Both the position numbers and the translations under genes were made by a program. A stretch of DNA of 22,438 nucleotides, taken from NCBI GenBank assembly GCA_947624535.1, contig CANQKU010000002.1:1-22438 (forward strand). The letters run 5' to 3'. The DNA is from an uncultured Bacilli bacterium. GTDB taxonomy: Bacteria; Bacillota_I; Bacilli_A; RF39; UBA660. The notes under the pieces are model-generated. The model searched no databases, had not been told where the DNA came from, and worked only from the letters and a program-made list of their open reading frames with translations. The number at the start of each line of letters is the position of its first letter. The stretch's first letter is position 1. Shown in pieces: positions 14,084-21,783 of the stretch.

Positions 14084-15166
14084 CTAATCTTTTTTATTTT
14101 TTAAAATATATTTATAGATTGTATTTTCATGTGTTAGTGTAAAGATAGAACTATAAGTATAGGCATTTTCATAGAAGATAATAGGGATTCTTAACTCTTC
14201 TTCTAAATCAATCATTTCATTAAAATTTTTAACTATAATGACATTAAAGCCTCTCTCTTTTATAGGTGTAGTTACTTCCACAATAATTTGTCCATAAGCT
14301 TTTAAAATTTTATTTAATTCTTTTGTATATTCACTTTTTCTTTTAATATTAAATATAGCTTTAAAACTAAATATAAATAGAATAGTTGATAATATTGTAA
14401 TTAACATGCAACTTAATGAATAAATTAAATATTTTTTAGATTTTAATAAGTTATTTTCATATAAATTAATATGACTTTGTTTTTCATAATCTTTAGTTAT
14501 AGAAAAAGCTTGAGTTCCAAGAGGAATATTTAATACCATTTCATTTTCTTTATTAAATGTTTTACGTTGATTTTTGTTACTAGTTTTCTTATACTCATAT
14601 TCTCCATCTACTTTAATCTTCATAACTACTTGTAATTTTGTAGTTAAATTCATACCAAAACGTTTTTTAAATTCATTTACTTCTTCCTTATATTTTAAAT
14701 AGTCAATATCTAAATTTTGATTAATATTAAAATTGGCATTTTGGGTATCAAACTTTTTCTCTTTTAGTAGATTATATTTCTTTTCCCAAACAATTTCTTT
14801 ATTACCAGTTTCTTGATTTACTGTTTCTCCATATAAAGTACCATCAATTGAGTAGGTATAAACTAATTTTGAGTGCTTGGTTGCTGAATAATTATAATTA
14901 AAGTTTAATTTAATATTTTTAACAAGATCTGAAATATAGATTTGATTTTCATCCATTGTAGTAGTATTTACAAAATTATTATCAAATAATAACACATTGT
15001 AGTTTATATCTTGATTTATATTAGAAGCATAGATTAATTTTTTTGGTTGTTTTTGATTTATAAAAAATAAAAATGTAAAAATAGGGATAGTAATACCACA
15101 TATTAGAATTAAAAATAAAGTAATTCTAACCCATAGTTTTAAACTTCGATGCTTTCTTTCTTCCAT
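14084..15166 (-). CDS. DUF5305-like bitopic membrane protein
   Basis: 360 residues, last gene of the four-gene minus-strand operon. One membrane helix lies at about residues 12-35 and another at about 245-272, with a roughly 210-residue Asn/Lys-rich extracytoplasmic beta domain between them and a cytoplasmic tail of about 90 residues. The tail (K-A-Y-G-Q-I-I-V-E-V-T-T-P and E-E-L-R-I-P-I-I-F-Y-E) and overall layout match my recall of DUF5305, a family of unknown function that often sits beside SipW/archaeal-type signal peptidases. It starts 3 nt after the peptidase stop, with AAAGGAG as ribosome binding site, so the two are made together. It may be an assembly or anchoring factor for the secreted proteins of the operon; this is inference. 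Confidence 0.7.
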   Translation of the reverse strand: MEERKHRSLKLWVRITLFLILICGITIPIFTFLFFINQKQPKKLIYASNINQDINYNVLLFDNNFVNTTTMDENQIYISDLVKNIKLNFNYNYSATKHSKLVYTYSIDGTLYGETVNQETGNKEIVWEKKYNLLKEKKFDTQNANFNINQNLDIDYLKYKEEVNEFKKRFGMNLTTKLQVVMKIKVDGEYEYKKTSNKNQRKTFNKENEMVLNIPLGTQAFSITKDYEKQSHINLYENNLLKSKKYLIYSLSCMLITILSTILFIFSFKAIFNIKRKSEYTKELNKILKAYGQIIVEVTTPIKERGFNVIIVKNFNEMIDLEEELRIPIIFYENAYTYSSIFTLTHENTIYKYILKNKKD

Positions 15167-15169
15167 TTA

Positions 15170-16360
15170 CTATACTCCTTTCTTATTACCAATTTCTACT
15201 GGGGCTTGTTTATTTTTATTTAATAAGTCATTAAGAAAGACACTAGGATATCCAATTTTAGGAATACTAAATATAACTTTGGCGATTACTTGGTCTTCTT
15301 TTACTTTTCTCAAATCTGGAATGTTGTTATTATCACCCATTGTAGTATATAAAGTATTACCATCTTGTTTATCTATATGGATAATTCTATGAGTGATGAT
15401 CCTATTATCTAGCTTATATTCAATTATATCATATTTTTTAAGTTGTTTAATATTGTTTTGTGTTATTTTTTGAGAGATTACAATATCACCTCTTTGAAAT
15501 ATTGGATACATACTATTAGATAAGATTGCCATTGGTTTATATTGAAATACACCTGAGACAAATAAAATCAAAAGCAAAAGAGGGATAATCCATAATGATA
15601 GTAGGAAAATATTTTGATGAGTGGTAAGTCTTGAAAAGTTTCTCTTTTCTTTTTTTATATTGATATTTCTAATAGCAAGATAGACAATAAGTGGTAGTAT
15701 TATTCCTAATATAGAAGTATAGTACCAGTTTAGTGAAGGTAAAATAGGAAGTAGTAGTGCTACTAGTGTTTGAGGTAGTCTATAGCACAATGTAGCATAA
15801 TATCCACAGGTTTTGATAAGATAGGTAAGAAGAATATTTAAAGTTAAGGATGGTATAAAAATAGACGATATGTTTTTAAAGATTTCTATATAGCTATTTA
15901 ATGAGATGATTGATAATAAATTTGTATCTATTAAGGTAAATATAATAATTGCTGTGATATCAAAAAAAATTCCTGTATTTTGTGTAATTATTGTTTTTCT
16001 TGTGTATTCGATGAAGATAATAGGTATGAAGTAAATCCAAATATTTTTTAAAATTCCAATTAAAGAGTGTGAGTAAATACTTTTAGAATAACCTAAAAAT
16101 AGACCTGATACGAAGTATAGTATTAAATAGATTGTAACAATTATAAAAATTGTTTGGAGTTTTGGGGTTTGGTAGTGGATTTTTTGGGTTTGATAAGTGT
16201 TAATAAAAAGACAAATTAAGAATGTGACAATCCAAAAAGAGGGGAAGATAATTGTGCGGATAATGTTGTTATATTGGGTATAAAGTGGGGTAAAAGATAA
16301 GGCAATGTATAGTGTTAAGAAAATGTAGATTATTAAGGTTTTAGAATTGAATTTTTTCAT
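15170..16360 (-). CDS. ER/SipW-type signal peptidase I with a long polytopic N-terminal region
   Basis: 396 residues. The C-terminal part (from about 270) is an S26 signal peptidase of the ER/archaeal/SipW type: catalytic S283 in S-N-S-M-Y-P, then G-D-I-V-I, H324 in I-T-H-R-I (His in place of the bacterial Lys), and D343/D349 in M-G-D-N-N-N-I-P-D. SipW in B. subtilis cuts the signal peptides of TasA and TapA. SipW is about 190 residues, whereas this protein has some 250 additional N-terminal residues with about seven or eight membrane helices. The last helix before the catalytic domain is L-L-L-L-I-L-F-V-S-G-V-F. AGGAGGTG precedes the ATG. It lies 2 nt after the 284-residue gene and before the DUF5305-like gene. 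Its likely substrates are the two proteins encoded just upstream. Confidence 0.87.
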   Translation of the reverse strand: MKKFNSKTLIIYIFLTLYIALSFTPLYTQYNNIIRTIIFPSFWIVTFLICLFINTYQTQKIHYQTPKLQTIFIIVTIYLILYFVSGLFLGYSKSIYSHSLIGILKNIWIYFIPIIFIEYTRKTIITQNTGIFFDITAIIIFTLIDTNLLSIISLNSYIEIFKNISSIFIPSLTLNILLTYLIKTCGYYATLCYRLPQTLVALLLPILPSLNWYYTSILGIILPLIVYLAIRNINIKKEKRNFSRLTTHQNIFLLSLWIIPLLLLILFVSGVFQYKPMAILSNSMYPIFQRGDIVISQKITQNNIKQLKKYDIIEYKLDNRIITHRIIHIDKQDGNTLYTTMGDNNNIPDLRKVKEDQVIAKVIFSIPKIGYPSVFLNDLLNKNKQAPVEIGNKKGV

Positions 16361-16362
16361 GA

Positions 16363-17217
16363 CTAAACACCTCCTATTGTAATATCTTTTTTAATTAGCT
16401 TTAAGTCAGTAGTTTTAGCTTCCCATACTCCTGTTATAGATGAGGACATTGAATTAGGTGAAGAAAGTAGGATTGATACTTGCTGGGAAGTGTTTGGCTC
16501 AAGAGTTGCTGATTGAATTGTTAACATTTTAGTTGATGCATCATATTGATAGTTAGCATTTGTTACTTGCTTAATTTTTATCTCGTTTGGAAATGAAAAG
16601 TAGGCTTTCCATGACTGGATGTGTGTAGTTGAAGATAGGTTTTTGATGGTGAGGGTGTATTGACTTTCATTATTTATAGTTAGATTTGGTTGGAAGTCGT
16701 TTATGTTTTTTATGGTGGTAGTTTGATTTTGGTTTGTTAAAGAAGTTAGATCAGTGAAGAATAAGGCATCTTCTACTTCAAATTGGTAATTTTCGTCAGT
16801 AGTTTTGATACTTAGGTTAAAGCTTATGGAGCGATTGTTTGGATTTATGGTAGATTCTATAGAGGTGCTTGTAATGGATAAGGTTTCATCTTCTATGGTG
16901 CATGATAGGTTAGAGCTACAGGAGATGATTTCTGTTTCATAGGGAACTTTGATTAGTAATTGCCACGCTACTATGTCTTGGCTACCAAGGTATGAGAGTG
17001 TTGGAATAAAGTTGTAGGTGTATGTGGTATTTAAGCTTTCTTTGGAATGGAGAATATAGTCAATTGTGTATTCTTTGGTATTTGAAGATATTTCTGTTTT
17101 TGCAGTGAGTGATAGGTTGGTATTAAAAAAAGAATAAGTTGTACTGATGGCCATTAATATGATGAAGTAAAATATACTAAGAATCATAAATGGAGTGTAC
17201 TTATTCTTTTTTTTCAT
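16363..17217 (-). CDS. Secreted beta-rich protein with SipW-type signal, second gene of the TasA-like operon
   Basis: 284 residues. The N-terminus has Lys-rich residues 1-6, a hydrophobic stretch (8-30) and a T-Y-S-F-F-N-T-N-L segment. That resembles the SipW-type signal found in TasA-like proteins (a cleavage zone followed by aromatic and Asn residues). The mature part is Ser/Thr/Asn-rich, looks all-beta, and has two similar halves: W-Q-L-L-I-K-V-P-Y-E-T-E-I near residue 82 and W-K-A-Y-F-S-F-P-N-E-I-K-I near 205, each followed by L-S-I-T-S or L-T-I-Q-S. This layout recalls the CBM2/cellulose-binding-like fold, but no ligand can be inferred. A single Cys pair (SCSSNLSC) is present. AGGTGAT precedes the ATG; the gene lies 20 nt after the TasA-like gene. 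More C-ending codons (ATC, ACC, TCC) than in essC suggest a different history. Confidence 0.7.
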   Translation of the reverse strand: MKKKNKYTPFMILSIFYFIILMAISTTYSFFNTNLSLTAKTEISSNTKEYTIDYILHSKESLNTTYTYNFIPTLSYLGSQDIVAWQLLIKVPYETEIISCSSNLSCTIEDETLSITSTSIESTINPNNRSISFNLSIKTTDENYQFEVEDALFFTDLTSLTNQNQTTTIKNINDFQPNLTINNESQYTLTIKNLSSTTHIQSWKAYFSFPNEIKIKQVTNANYQYDASTKMLTIQSATLEPNTSQQVSILLSSPNSMSSSITGVWEAKTTDLKLIKKDITIGGV

Positions 17218-17237
17218 GATATCACCTAATTTAATAA

Positions 17238-17783
17238 CTATTTTTGTTCATAGTTAAAGTTAATTGTTCCAGTTTTTGTTTTTGTTCCAGGAATTGAAGT
17301 GGCTTCAGCTTTCCATTCGATAGTAACTCTAAATTTGTGAGAGCTACCGCTTAATAAATCACCTTCACTTGTAGTAACAGAACCCTCATCATCTAGTCGT
17401 TGAACAGTATATGTGATGTCTGTAGGTTCTTCTAAGTTAATGTTATCAGGACCACTTATTTCTTTTAAAGTAGCATCGATTGAACCTTTGTTTTGTACGA
17501 CAAGATCATATACCATTTTATCTCCTGGCTTTGATAATTCAACATTAAAAGATGCTGAAGTTCCAGAAGCTGAGGCAACTGCTTTTTCTATTGCTCCTGC
17601 TGTTGATAAATCTGAATTTTTTGTAATTGATTCAAATTCGATGTTCCAGCTTGCATCAGAGATATTTGAGGTTCCTTCAATGCTTAATTGAGTAGCTAGT
17701 GCAGCATATCCAACCGTCATTAATGCAATTGTGATTAGTAAGGCACCAATAATAATTCCATTTCGTCTTGCTTCATTTCTCAT
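17238..17783 (-). CDS. TasA/camelysin-like SipW-dependent secreted protein
   Basis: 181 residues, first gene of the minus-strand operon. The signal is short: basic start (MRNEARRNG), hydrophobic core (IIIGALLITIALMTVGYAAL) and a probable cut after A-L-A, before T-Q-L-S-I-E-G-T. The mature part of about 150 residues is predicted all-beta, with S-W-N-I-E-F-E-S-I near its start, D-L-V-V-Q-N-K-G-S-I-D-A in the middle and a final strand T-I-N-F-N-Y-E-Q-K. This agrees with TasA and camelysin family proteins, which form surface fibres after SipW processing. Calling it a fibre subunit is inferred from the nearby SipW-type peptidase. AAGGAGG precedes the ATG. An opposite-strand open frame at 17413-17691 is a shadow. 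Confidence 0.8.
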   Translation of the reverse strand: MRNEARRNGIIIGALLITIALMTVGYAALATQLSIEGTSNISDASWNIEFESITKNSDLSTAGAIEKAVASASGTSASFNVELSKPGDKMVYDLVVQNKGSIDATLKEISGPDNINLEEPTDITYTVQRLDDEGSVTTSEGDLLSGSSHKFRVTIEWKAEATSIPGTKTKTGTINFNYEQK

Positions 17784-17813
17784 ACCATCAATCCTCCTTA
17801 TATTATTATAATA

Positions 17814-17842
17814 ATATTAACATATTATTTATTTTTGTGCAA
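17814..17842 (-). promoter_or_regulatory. Promoter of the TasA-like/signal peptidase operon
   Basis: Read on the minus strand, TTGCAC (17842-17837) and TAATAT (17819-17814) are 17 nt apart, 4 of 6 and 5 of 6 to the sigma-A consensus respectively. The -10 is about 30 nt before the start codon. It lies back to back with the mcrB promoter. Confidence 0.5.
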
Positions 17843-17898
17843 TATGGCTTTTCGTAAAAAACTGAAACTATATAAGTATTTTTTTTATTATTTAAATA

Positions 17899-17907
17899 TG
17901 CTATAAT
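17899..17907 (+). promoter_or_regulatory. Extended -10 promoter of mcrBC
   Basis: TGCTATAAT matches TGnTATAAT exactly, 19 nt before the mcrB ATG. No good -35 is visible (a T run lies there). The leader would be about 12 nt and includes AGAGGTGA as ribosome binding site. Confidence 0.6.
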
Positions 17908-17926
17908 AACTCCTAGAGGTGAAATT

Positions 17927-20290
17927 ATGAAATATAACATTAAATTAAACTCTTCTGGCATAAAAGCTTTTGGATTATATGATACTGAAACAGGGAATGC
18001 TATTATTAAAAAAGGCTCTGAGATTAAAGAAGAAACTTCTAACTCACTTCATGACAGTTATCTAGTTCAAAGACAGTCTTTACTAAGAAATAGTGAAGTA
18101 ATTCAAAAACTAAAATTTGCAAAAGATTATGAATTTACTAGTTTAAGTGCTGCAAGTAGTATTATTACAGGGACCCCTTGTAGTGGACCTAAGAGTTTTA
18201 AATTGGACAACGGCAAAGAAGTAAGTACTATTTTAAATGATAGTATTATAAAATATATAAATGAAAATGTTGAAAAATATGCTTCAGCTGTTGATGAATT
18301 TAATAAAGAACGAAAATTATTTCTACAACAATATCCTTTAGAAAAAATAAAAGAATTAGATTTGGAAACATATGATAAAGTGAATAAATCAGATTCTTTT
18401 ATGAATATGTTAGAAAAAAAGACGCCTTCATTAGGAAGTCGTAGTTTTGGTTACAATTATAACAAGTTATTTTTTCAAAAAGCAGACTCTCATGAATACG
18501 ATATTTATAGTGCTATCAAAAATAATTCAAAGTATAAGAATATGGACATTCATGATATTTTCAATATTTATAAAAAAGAATTATACAATTATATTAAAAC
18601 TTTTGATATTGAGCATTATAATTCTTTAAGTAATTATCCTGCCAAAGAGTTTATTGCAAGTGCCCATATTATGAAAATGAAATTAATTCAAATGTATTTG
18701 GATGTCGATATTACCTCTTGCAATGCTATAGAAATGATAAGAAGATTACTTGAATATTTAGAAATACCATATAGTTATGAAGAAGATTCAGTATCTTTAA
18801 ATATTAAATTAACAAATTATATTTTCGAAAATGATCCAGATTTGAAAACTAAATATCCAATGTGTCAGATAAATCAATGTATATGGAGTTATTATAATAA
18901 ATATGTAAATATTGACAAAAATTATTATGTAGTTCAATTGGATAATGAAGATAAAAAGACATTATATTTTAATGACAATATTTTTACTATAGGTTGGCAA
19001 AAAATAAGTAATTTTAATGATTATAATTCGGACGATGAAATTGTTAAGGATAAATTAACTTCCTATGGAACCAATGACTTAAAAGTAACTAAGTCAATTC
19101 TTTCATGTTTTAAGAAACTTAAAGCTGGGGATCGTTTATTATTAAAAGAAACAAATAATGATTTATATAGTACAAATATAATTGCCATTGGTGAAGTTCT
19201 TGATGGTTACGACAAATCATACACATATGATCCTGAACTTGGTCATACAGTCTCTGTTGAATGGAATTTATTAGACGAACCACTTATTATTGAAGATAAA
19301 TTAAAAAATAATATCATTAACAAGTTTAATAATAGAAAATTAATAAATAGTATTGAATACAAAATAACAAATGGTAATTATACTGAATCAAAAGCTGATA
19401 TTGTTGGACAAAATATAATTTATTATGGTGTTCCAGGATGTGGTAAAAGCAGATTAACTAATGATGCTGCTGAAAAACAAGGAAATGTGGAACGAATTAT
19501 ATTTCATCCAGATTATTCTTATGCAGATTTTATTGGTCAAATTTTACCAGTTTTAAAAGATGGTAAACCAGAATATAAATTTGTAGCAGGGCCTTTTACG
19601 AAGATTTTAGGTGAAGCTTTAAGTAATCCAGATCAACACTGGTATTTAATTATCGATGAAATAAATAGAGGTAATGCTTCTGCAATTTTTGGTGATGTTT
19701 TCCAATTGCTTGATCGCTTAAAAGAAGACAGAAATGGCTTTAAAAAGGGGGATAGCGAATACTCAATCCAAAATGATAATATTTTACAATACTTAAAAGA
19801 TATTGGGCTTGATAATACTGAAGTATATATTCCTTCTAATTTGTCGATTGTTGCTACTATGAATAGTAGTGATCAAAATGTTTTTCCACTTGATACAGCA
19901 TTTAAAAGAAGATGGATCTTTAAAAAGGTTTCTAATGAATTTGATGATAATCATCCTTATAAAGGTGATTTTGTTGCAAAATCTAATATAACATGGCAAA
20001 TATTTGTAGAAACTTTAAATGAAAAAATAGCTACTTTGAATGAATACGGAATTAATGGTGATGATAAACTGATTGGCAAGTTCTTTTTATCAAAAGAAGA
20101 GATTAAAGATGTTGACTTAATTGCTGATAAGTTGTTACTTTATTTATGGGAAGATGTAGTAAAATTTAATCGAAGTTTATTATTTCCGAGTAATTATAAA
20201 ACATTGGATGAATTAATAGCTGATTTCAAAGGAGATCCAACAAATCCATTTGTAGTATTTGGAGATTTATTTAATGGTAAAAACAGTTAG
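17927..20290 (+). CDS. mcrB: McrB-family AAA+ GTPase with DUF4357-like and EVE/PUA-like recognition regions
   Basis: 787 residues, the motor and recognition subunit of a McrBC-type nuclease. The N-terminus (about 10-105) resembles DUF4357 (Y-E-F-T-S-L-S-A-A-S-S-I-I-T-G then a K-S-F-K-L-D-N-G-K segment). A helical stretch follows. Residues about 325-455 look like an EVE/PUA-type fold (F-T-I-G-W-Q-K-I-S-N-F, L-K-A-G-D-R-L-L-L-K, I-A-I-G-E-V-L-D-G-Y, then H-T-V-S-V-E-W), the type of domain that reads modified bases. The AAA+ domain has Walker A G501-VPGCGKS, Walker B IID577-E with the McrB signature N-R-G (580-582), and A-T-M-N-S-S-D-Q followed by F-K-R-R-W near 645-665. McrB proteins use GTP to translocate DNA. 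The 3' end overlaps mcrC by 17 nt. No methyltransferase is adjacent. Confidence 0.9.
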   Translation: MKYNIKLNSSGIKAFGLYDTETGNAIIKKGSEIKEETSNSLHDSYLVQRQSLLRNSEVIQKLKFAKDYEFTSLSAASSIITGTPCSGPKSFKLDNGKEVSTILNDSIIKYINENVEKYASAVDEFNKERKLFLQQYPLEKIKELDLETYDKVNKSDSFMNMLEKKTPSLGSRSFGYNYNKLFFQKADSHEYDIYSAIKNNSKYKNMDIHDIFNIYKKELYNYIKTFDIEHYNSLSNYPAKEFIASAHIMKMKLIQMYLDVDITSCNAIEMIRRLLEYLEIPYSYEEDSVSLNIKLTNYIFENDPDLKTKYPMCQINQCIWSYYNKYVNIDKNYYVVQLDNEDKKTLYFNDNIFTIGWQKISNFNDYNSDDEIVKDKLTSYGTNDLKVTKSILSCFKKLKAGDRLLLKETNNDLYSTNIIAIGEVLDGYDKSYTYDPELGHTVSVEWNLLDEPLIIEDKLKNNIINKFNNRKLINSIEYKITNGNYTESKADIVGQNIIYYGVPGCGKSRLTNDAAEKQGNVERIIFHPDYSYADFIGQILPVLKDGKPEYKFVAGPFTKILGEALSNPDQHWYLIIDEINRGNASAIFGDVFQLLDRLKEDRNGFKKGDSEYSIQNDNILQYLKDIGLDNTEVYIPSNLSIVATMNSSDQNVFPLDTAFKRRWIFKKVSNEFDDNHPYKGDFVAKSNITWQIFVETLNEKIATLNEYGINGDDKLIGKFFLSKEEIKDVDLIADKLLLYLWEDVVKFNRSLLFPSNYKTLDELIADFKGDPTNPFVVFGDLFNGKNS

Positions 20291-21500
20291 TTATGAGTAT
20301 CCAAAAACAAAACCAGATTATGTAGGATTGAGAATTGAAAATGGCAAAGTAAATTTTATTTTCCCTTGTAATTATGTGTCAGATGGAAATCAAATTTCTG
20401 AAGTTGAAAGAAAAAAAGATATGTTAAATCTATTAAGGTTAATTGATAAATATAAGAACATTGATATAATTAATGATTATAGCTTAAATCAAAGCAATTT
20501 TCCATTTAATTCAATTCTTTGGATTATAAAAAATTATCTTGAAAATGGTTATTATCATATAGTAGAAGAAGAATATTATGTCGGAGATAAGGGTAAGGTT
20601 AATTGGTCAAAAACAATAAAAAATAATAAATTATTTCTAAATACTGACAGCATAGTTTATAGTGAATTAATCGTAAAACATAATAAAAATAATGTCGATA
20701 ACTGGCTTACAAAAATTCATCAATATGTCGTTTATAATTCTATTTGTATTCTTGGCTGGTACTATAATTTGGATAATAATTCTATTGAAAAACCTTATAA
20801 AATAATGCCTGAAGAGAAAATGCTAATTGTGTTAAAACAAGAATATAATAAAAGTTTTACAGATTCTAAAAAGGAACTTCTAAAGCATATGATTAATGTT
20901 CTTGAAGGATTAGATGAAAGCATTTATAACACTCGCTGTTATGATATTTCAACAAATAATTTTGAGTATGTGTTTGAAAGGATAGTTAATGAAAGATTCA
21001 GTAATGCGCTAAGCAGTGATTTTAATCCAAAATGTTTTTGGCAGATAGATAAAAATAAGCCAAATAAAGCAGGAACACTTAGACCAGATTGTGTATTATT
21101 CTATAATAATAACTGCTATATTATTGATGCAAAATATTACCAATATGGTTATAATTTAAATATACAAAGTCTACCAGAAGCAACTTCTATTCAAAAACAA
21201 ATTACTTATGCTAAGGAAATTGAAACGAATTTCCAAGGTAAAACGGATACTGTCATAAATAACATTTACAATATTTTTATACTTCCTTGTTCTTCTAATA
21301 CTTATTTAGATTATATTGGCTATGCATACAGCAGTTGGAATAATTTAGAAGAAAAGACATATCATAAGATTCATGCTTTTTTAGTGGACCTAAGAAGTTT
21401 GATAAATGGTAGTTATGAAAATAGTAAAATACATTTGATAAATAAATTAGAAGAAGAACTAAAAAGTAATTATATTGATAATGATTTATATGATTTCTAG
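20274..21500 (+). CDS. mcrC: McrC/LlaJI-family nuclease subunit
   Basis: 408 residues, the nuclease partner of the preceding McrB. The N-terminal half, of mixed beta/alpha type, is the McrC part that contacts the McrB ring (start Y-E-Y-P-K-T-K-P-D-Y-V-G-L). The C-terminal half holds a PD-(D/E)XK nuclease core: D272 in L-R-P-D-C-V-L-F, then I-I-D285-A-K287-Y-Y, with a Q-x-x-Y motif (Q-I-T-Y-A-K) further on. This matches McrC and LlaJI-family restriction subunits. ATG 20274 is chosen over TTG 20259 because GGAG (20261-20264) stands 9 nt before it. It overlaps mcrB by 17 nt in another frame, indicating translational coupling. The gene looks intact. Target specificity should come from McrB. Confidence 0.88.
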   Translation: MVKTVSYEYPKTKPDYVGLRIENGKVNFIFPCNYVSDGNQISEVERKKDMLNLLRLIDKYKNIDIINDYSLNQSNFPFNSILWIIKNYLENGYYHIVEEEYYVGDKGKVNWSKTIKNNKLFLNTDSIVYSELIVKHNKNNVDNWLTKIHQYVVYNSICILGWYYNLDNNSIEKPYKIMPEEKMLIVLKQEYNKSFTDSKKELLKHMINVLEGLDESIYNTRCYDISTNNFEYVFERIVNERFSNALSSDFNPKCFWQIDKNKPNKAGTLRPDCVLFYNNNCYIIDAKYYQYGYNLNIQSLPEATSIQKQITYAKEIETNFQGKTDTVINNIYNIFILPCSSNTYLDYIGYAYSSWNNLEEKTYHKIHAFLVDLRSLINGSYENSKIHLINKLEEELKSNYIDNDLYDF

Positions 21501-21783
21501 ATTGTTCTAGGGATTTTCTAGTGATAGAGTGTGGCCTTGTCTATTTTAGTGATTTATGGACTATAGAATTGTTGTTGATGCTAGAGGAATAGAATAAATC
21601 CAAAATAAGAGAATGATTATAAATGATGATAAATACAGGAAATAAAGATGCTTTGTTTTGAAATGTAGAACATAACATAGTAAGTTGTTGATTATATATG
21701 TAAATATATGTAAATTTAATAGAGTATTTACATATTTGTTAACAATAATTACAAAAAAACATAAATTATTGTAGGTGATTTAA
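21501..21783. other. Non-coding stretch after mcrC with short repeats, no gene seen
   Basis: All three frames on each strand are broken by stops. TTCTAG is repeated at 21495, 21505 and 21516 (10 and 11 nt apart), starting over the mcrC stop codon. No terminator hairpin with a T run is found after mcrC. The last 90 bases carry the TGTAAA boxes listed separately. Confidence 0.6.
21699..21753. promoter_or_regulatory. Second cluster of TGTAAA/TTTACA boxes, plus a TTGTTAACAA palindrome
   Basis: TGTAAA at 21699 and 21709 and TTTACA at 21727 form an inverted arrangement (ATATGTAAAT against ATTTACATAT). The perfect 10-bp palindrome TTGTTAACAA lies at 21736-21745 and a partial box ATTACA at 21748-21753. 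The box sequence is the same as in 1115-1184, in front of another gene. A shared regulator is possible; no clear -10 follows. Confidence 0.4.

Noticed and set aside
17413..17691. 92-codon plus-strand open frame
   Set aside because: It is antisense to the TasA-like gene, which has a signal peptide, ribosome binding site and promoter. The plus-strand frame has no ribosome binding site.
18447..18629. 60-codon hydrophobic open frame inside mcrB
   Set aside because: It is a frame shadow in an intact McrB gene with no start signal.
19793..19999. 68-codon minus-strand open frame inside mcrB
   Set aside because: It is antisense to the conserved AAA+ domain and has no ribosome binding site.
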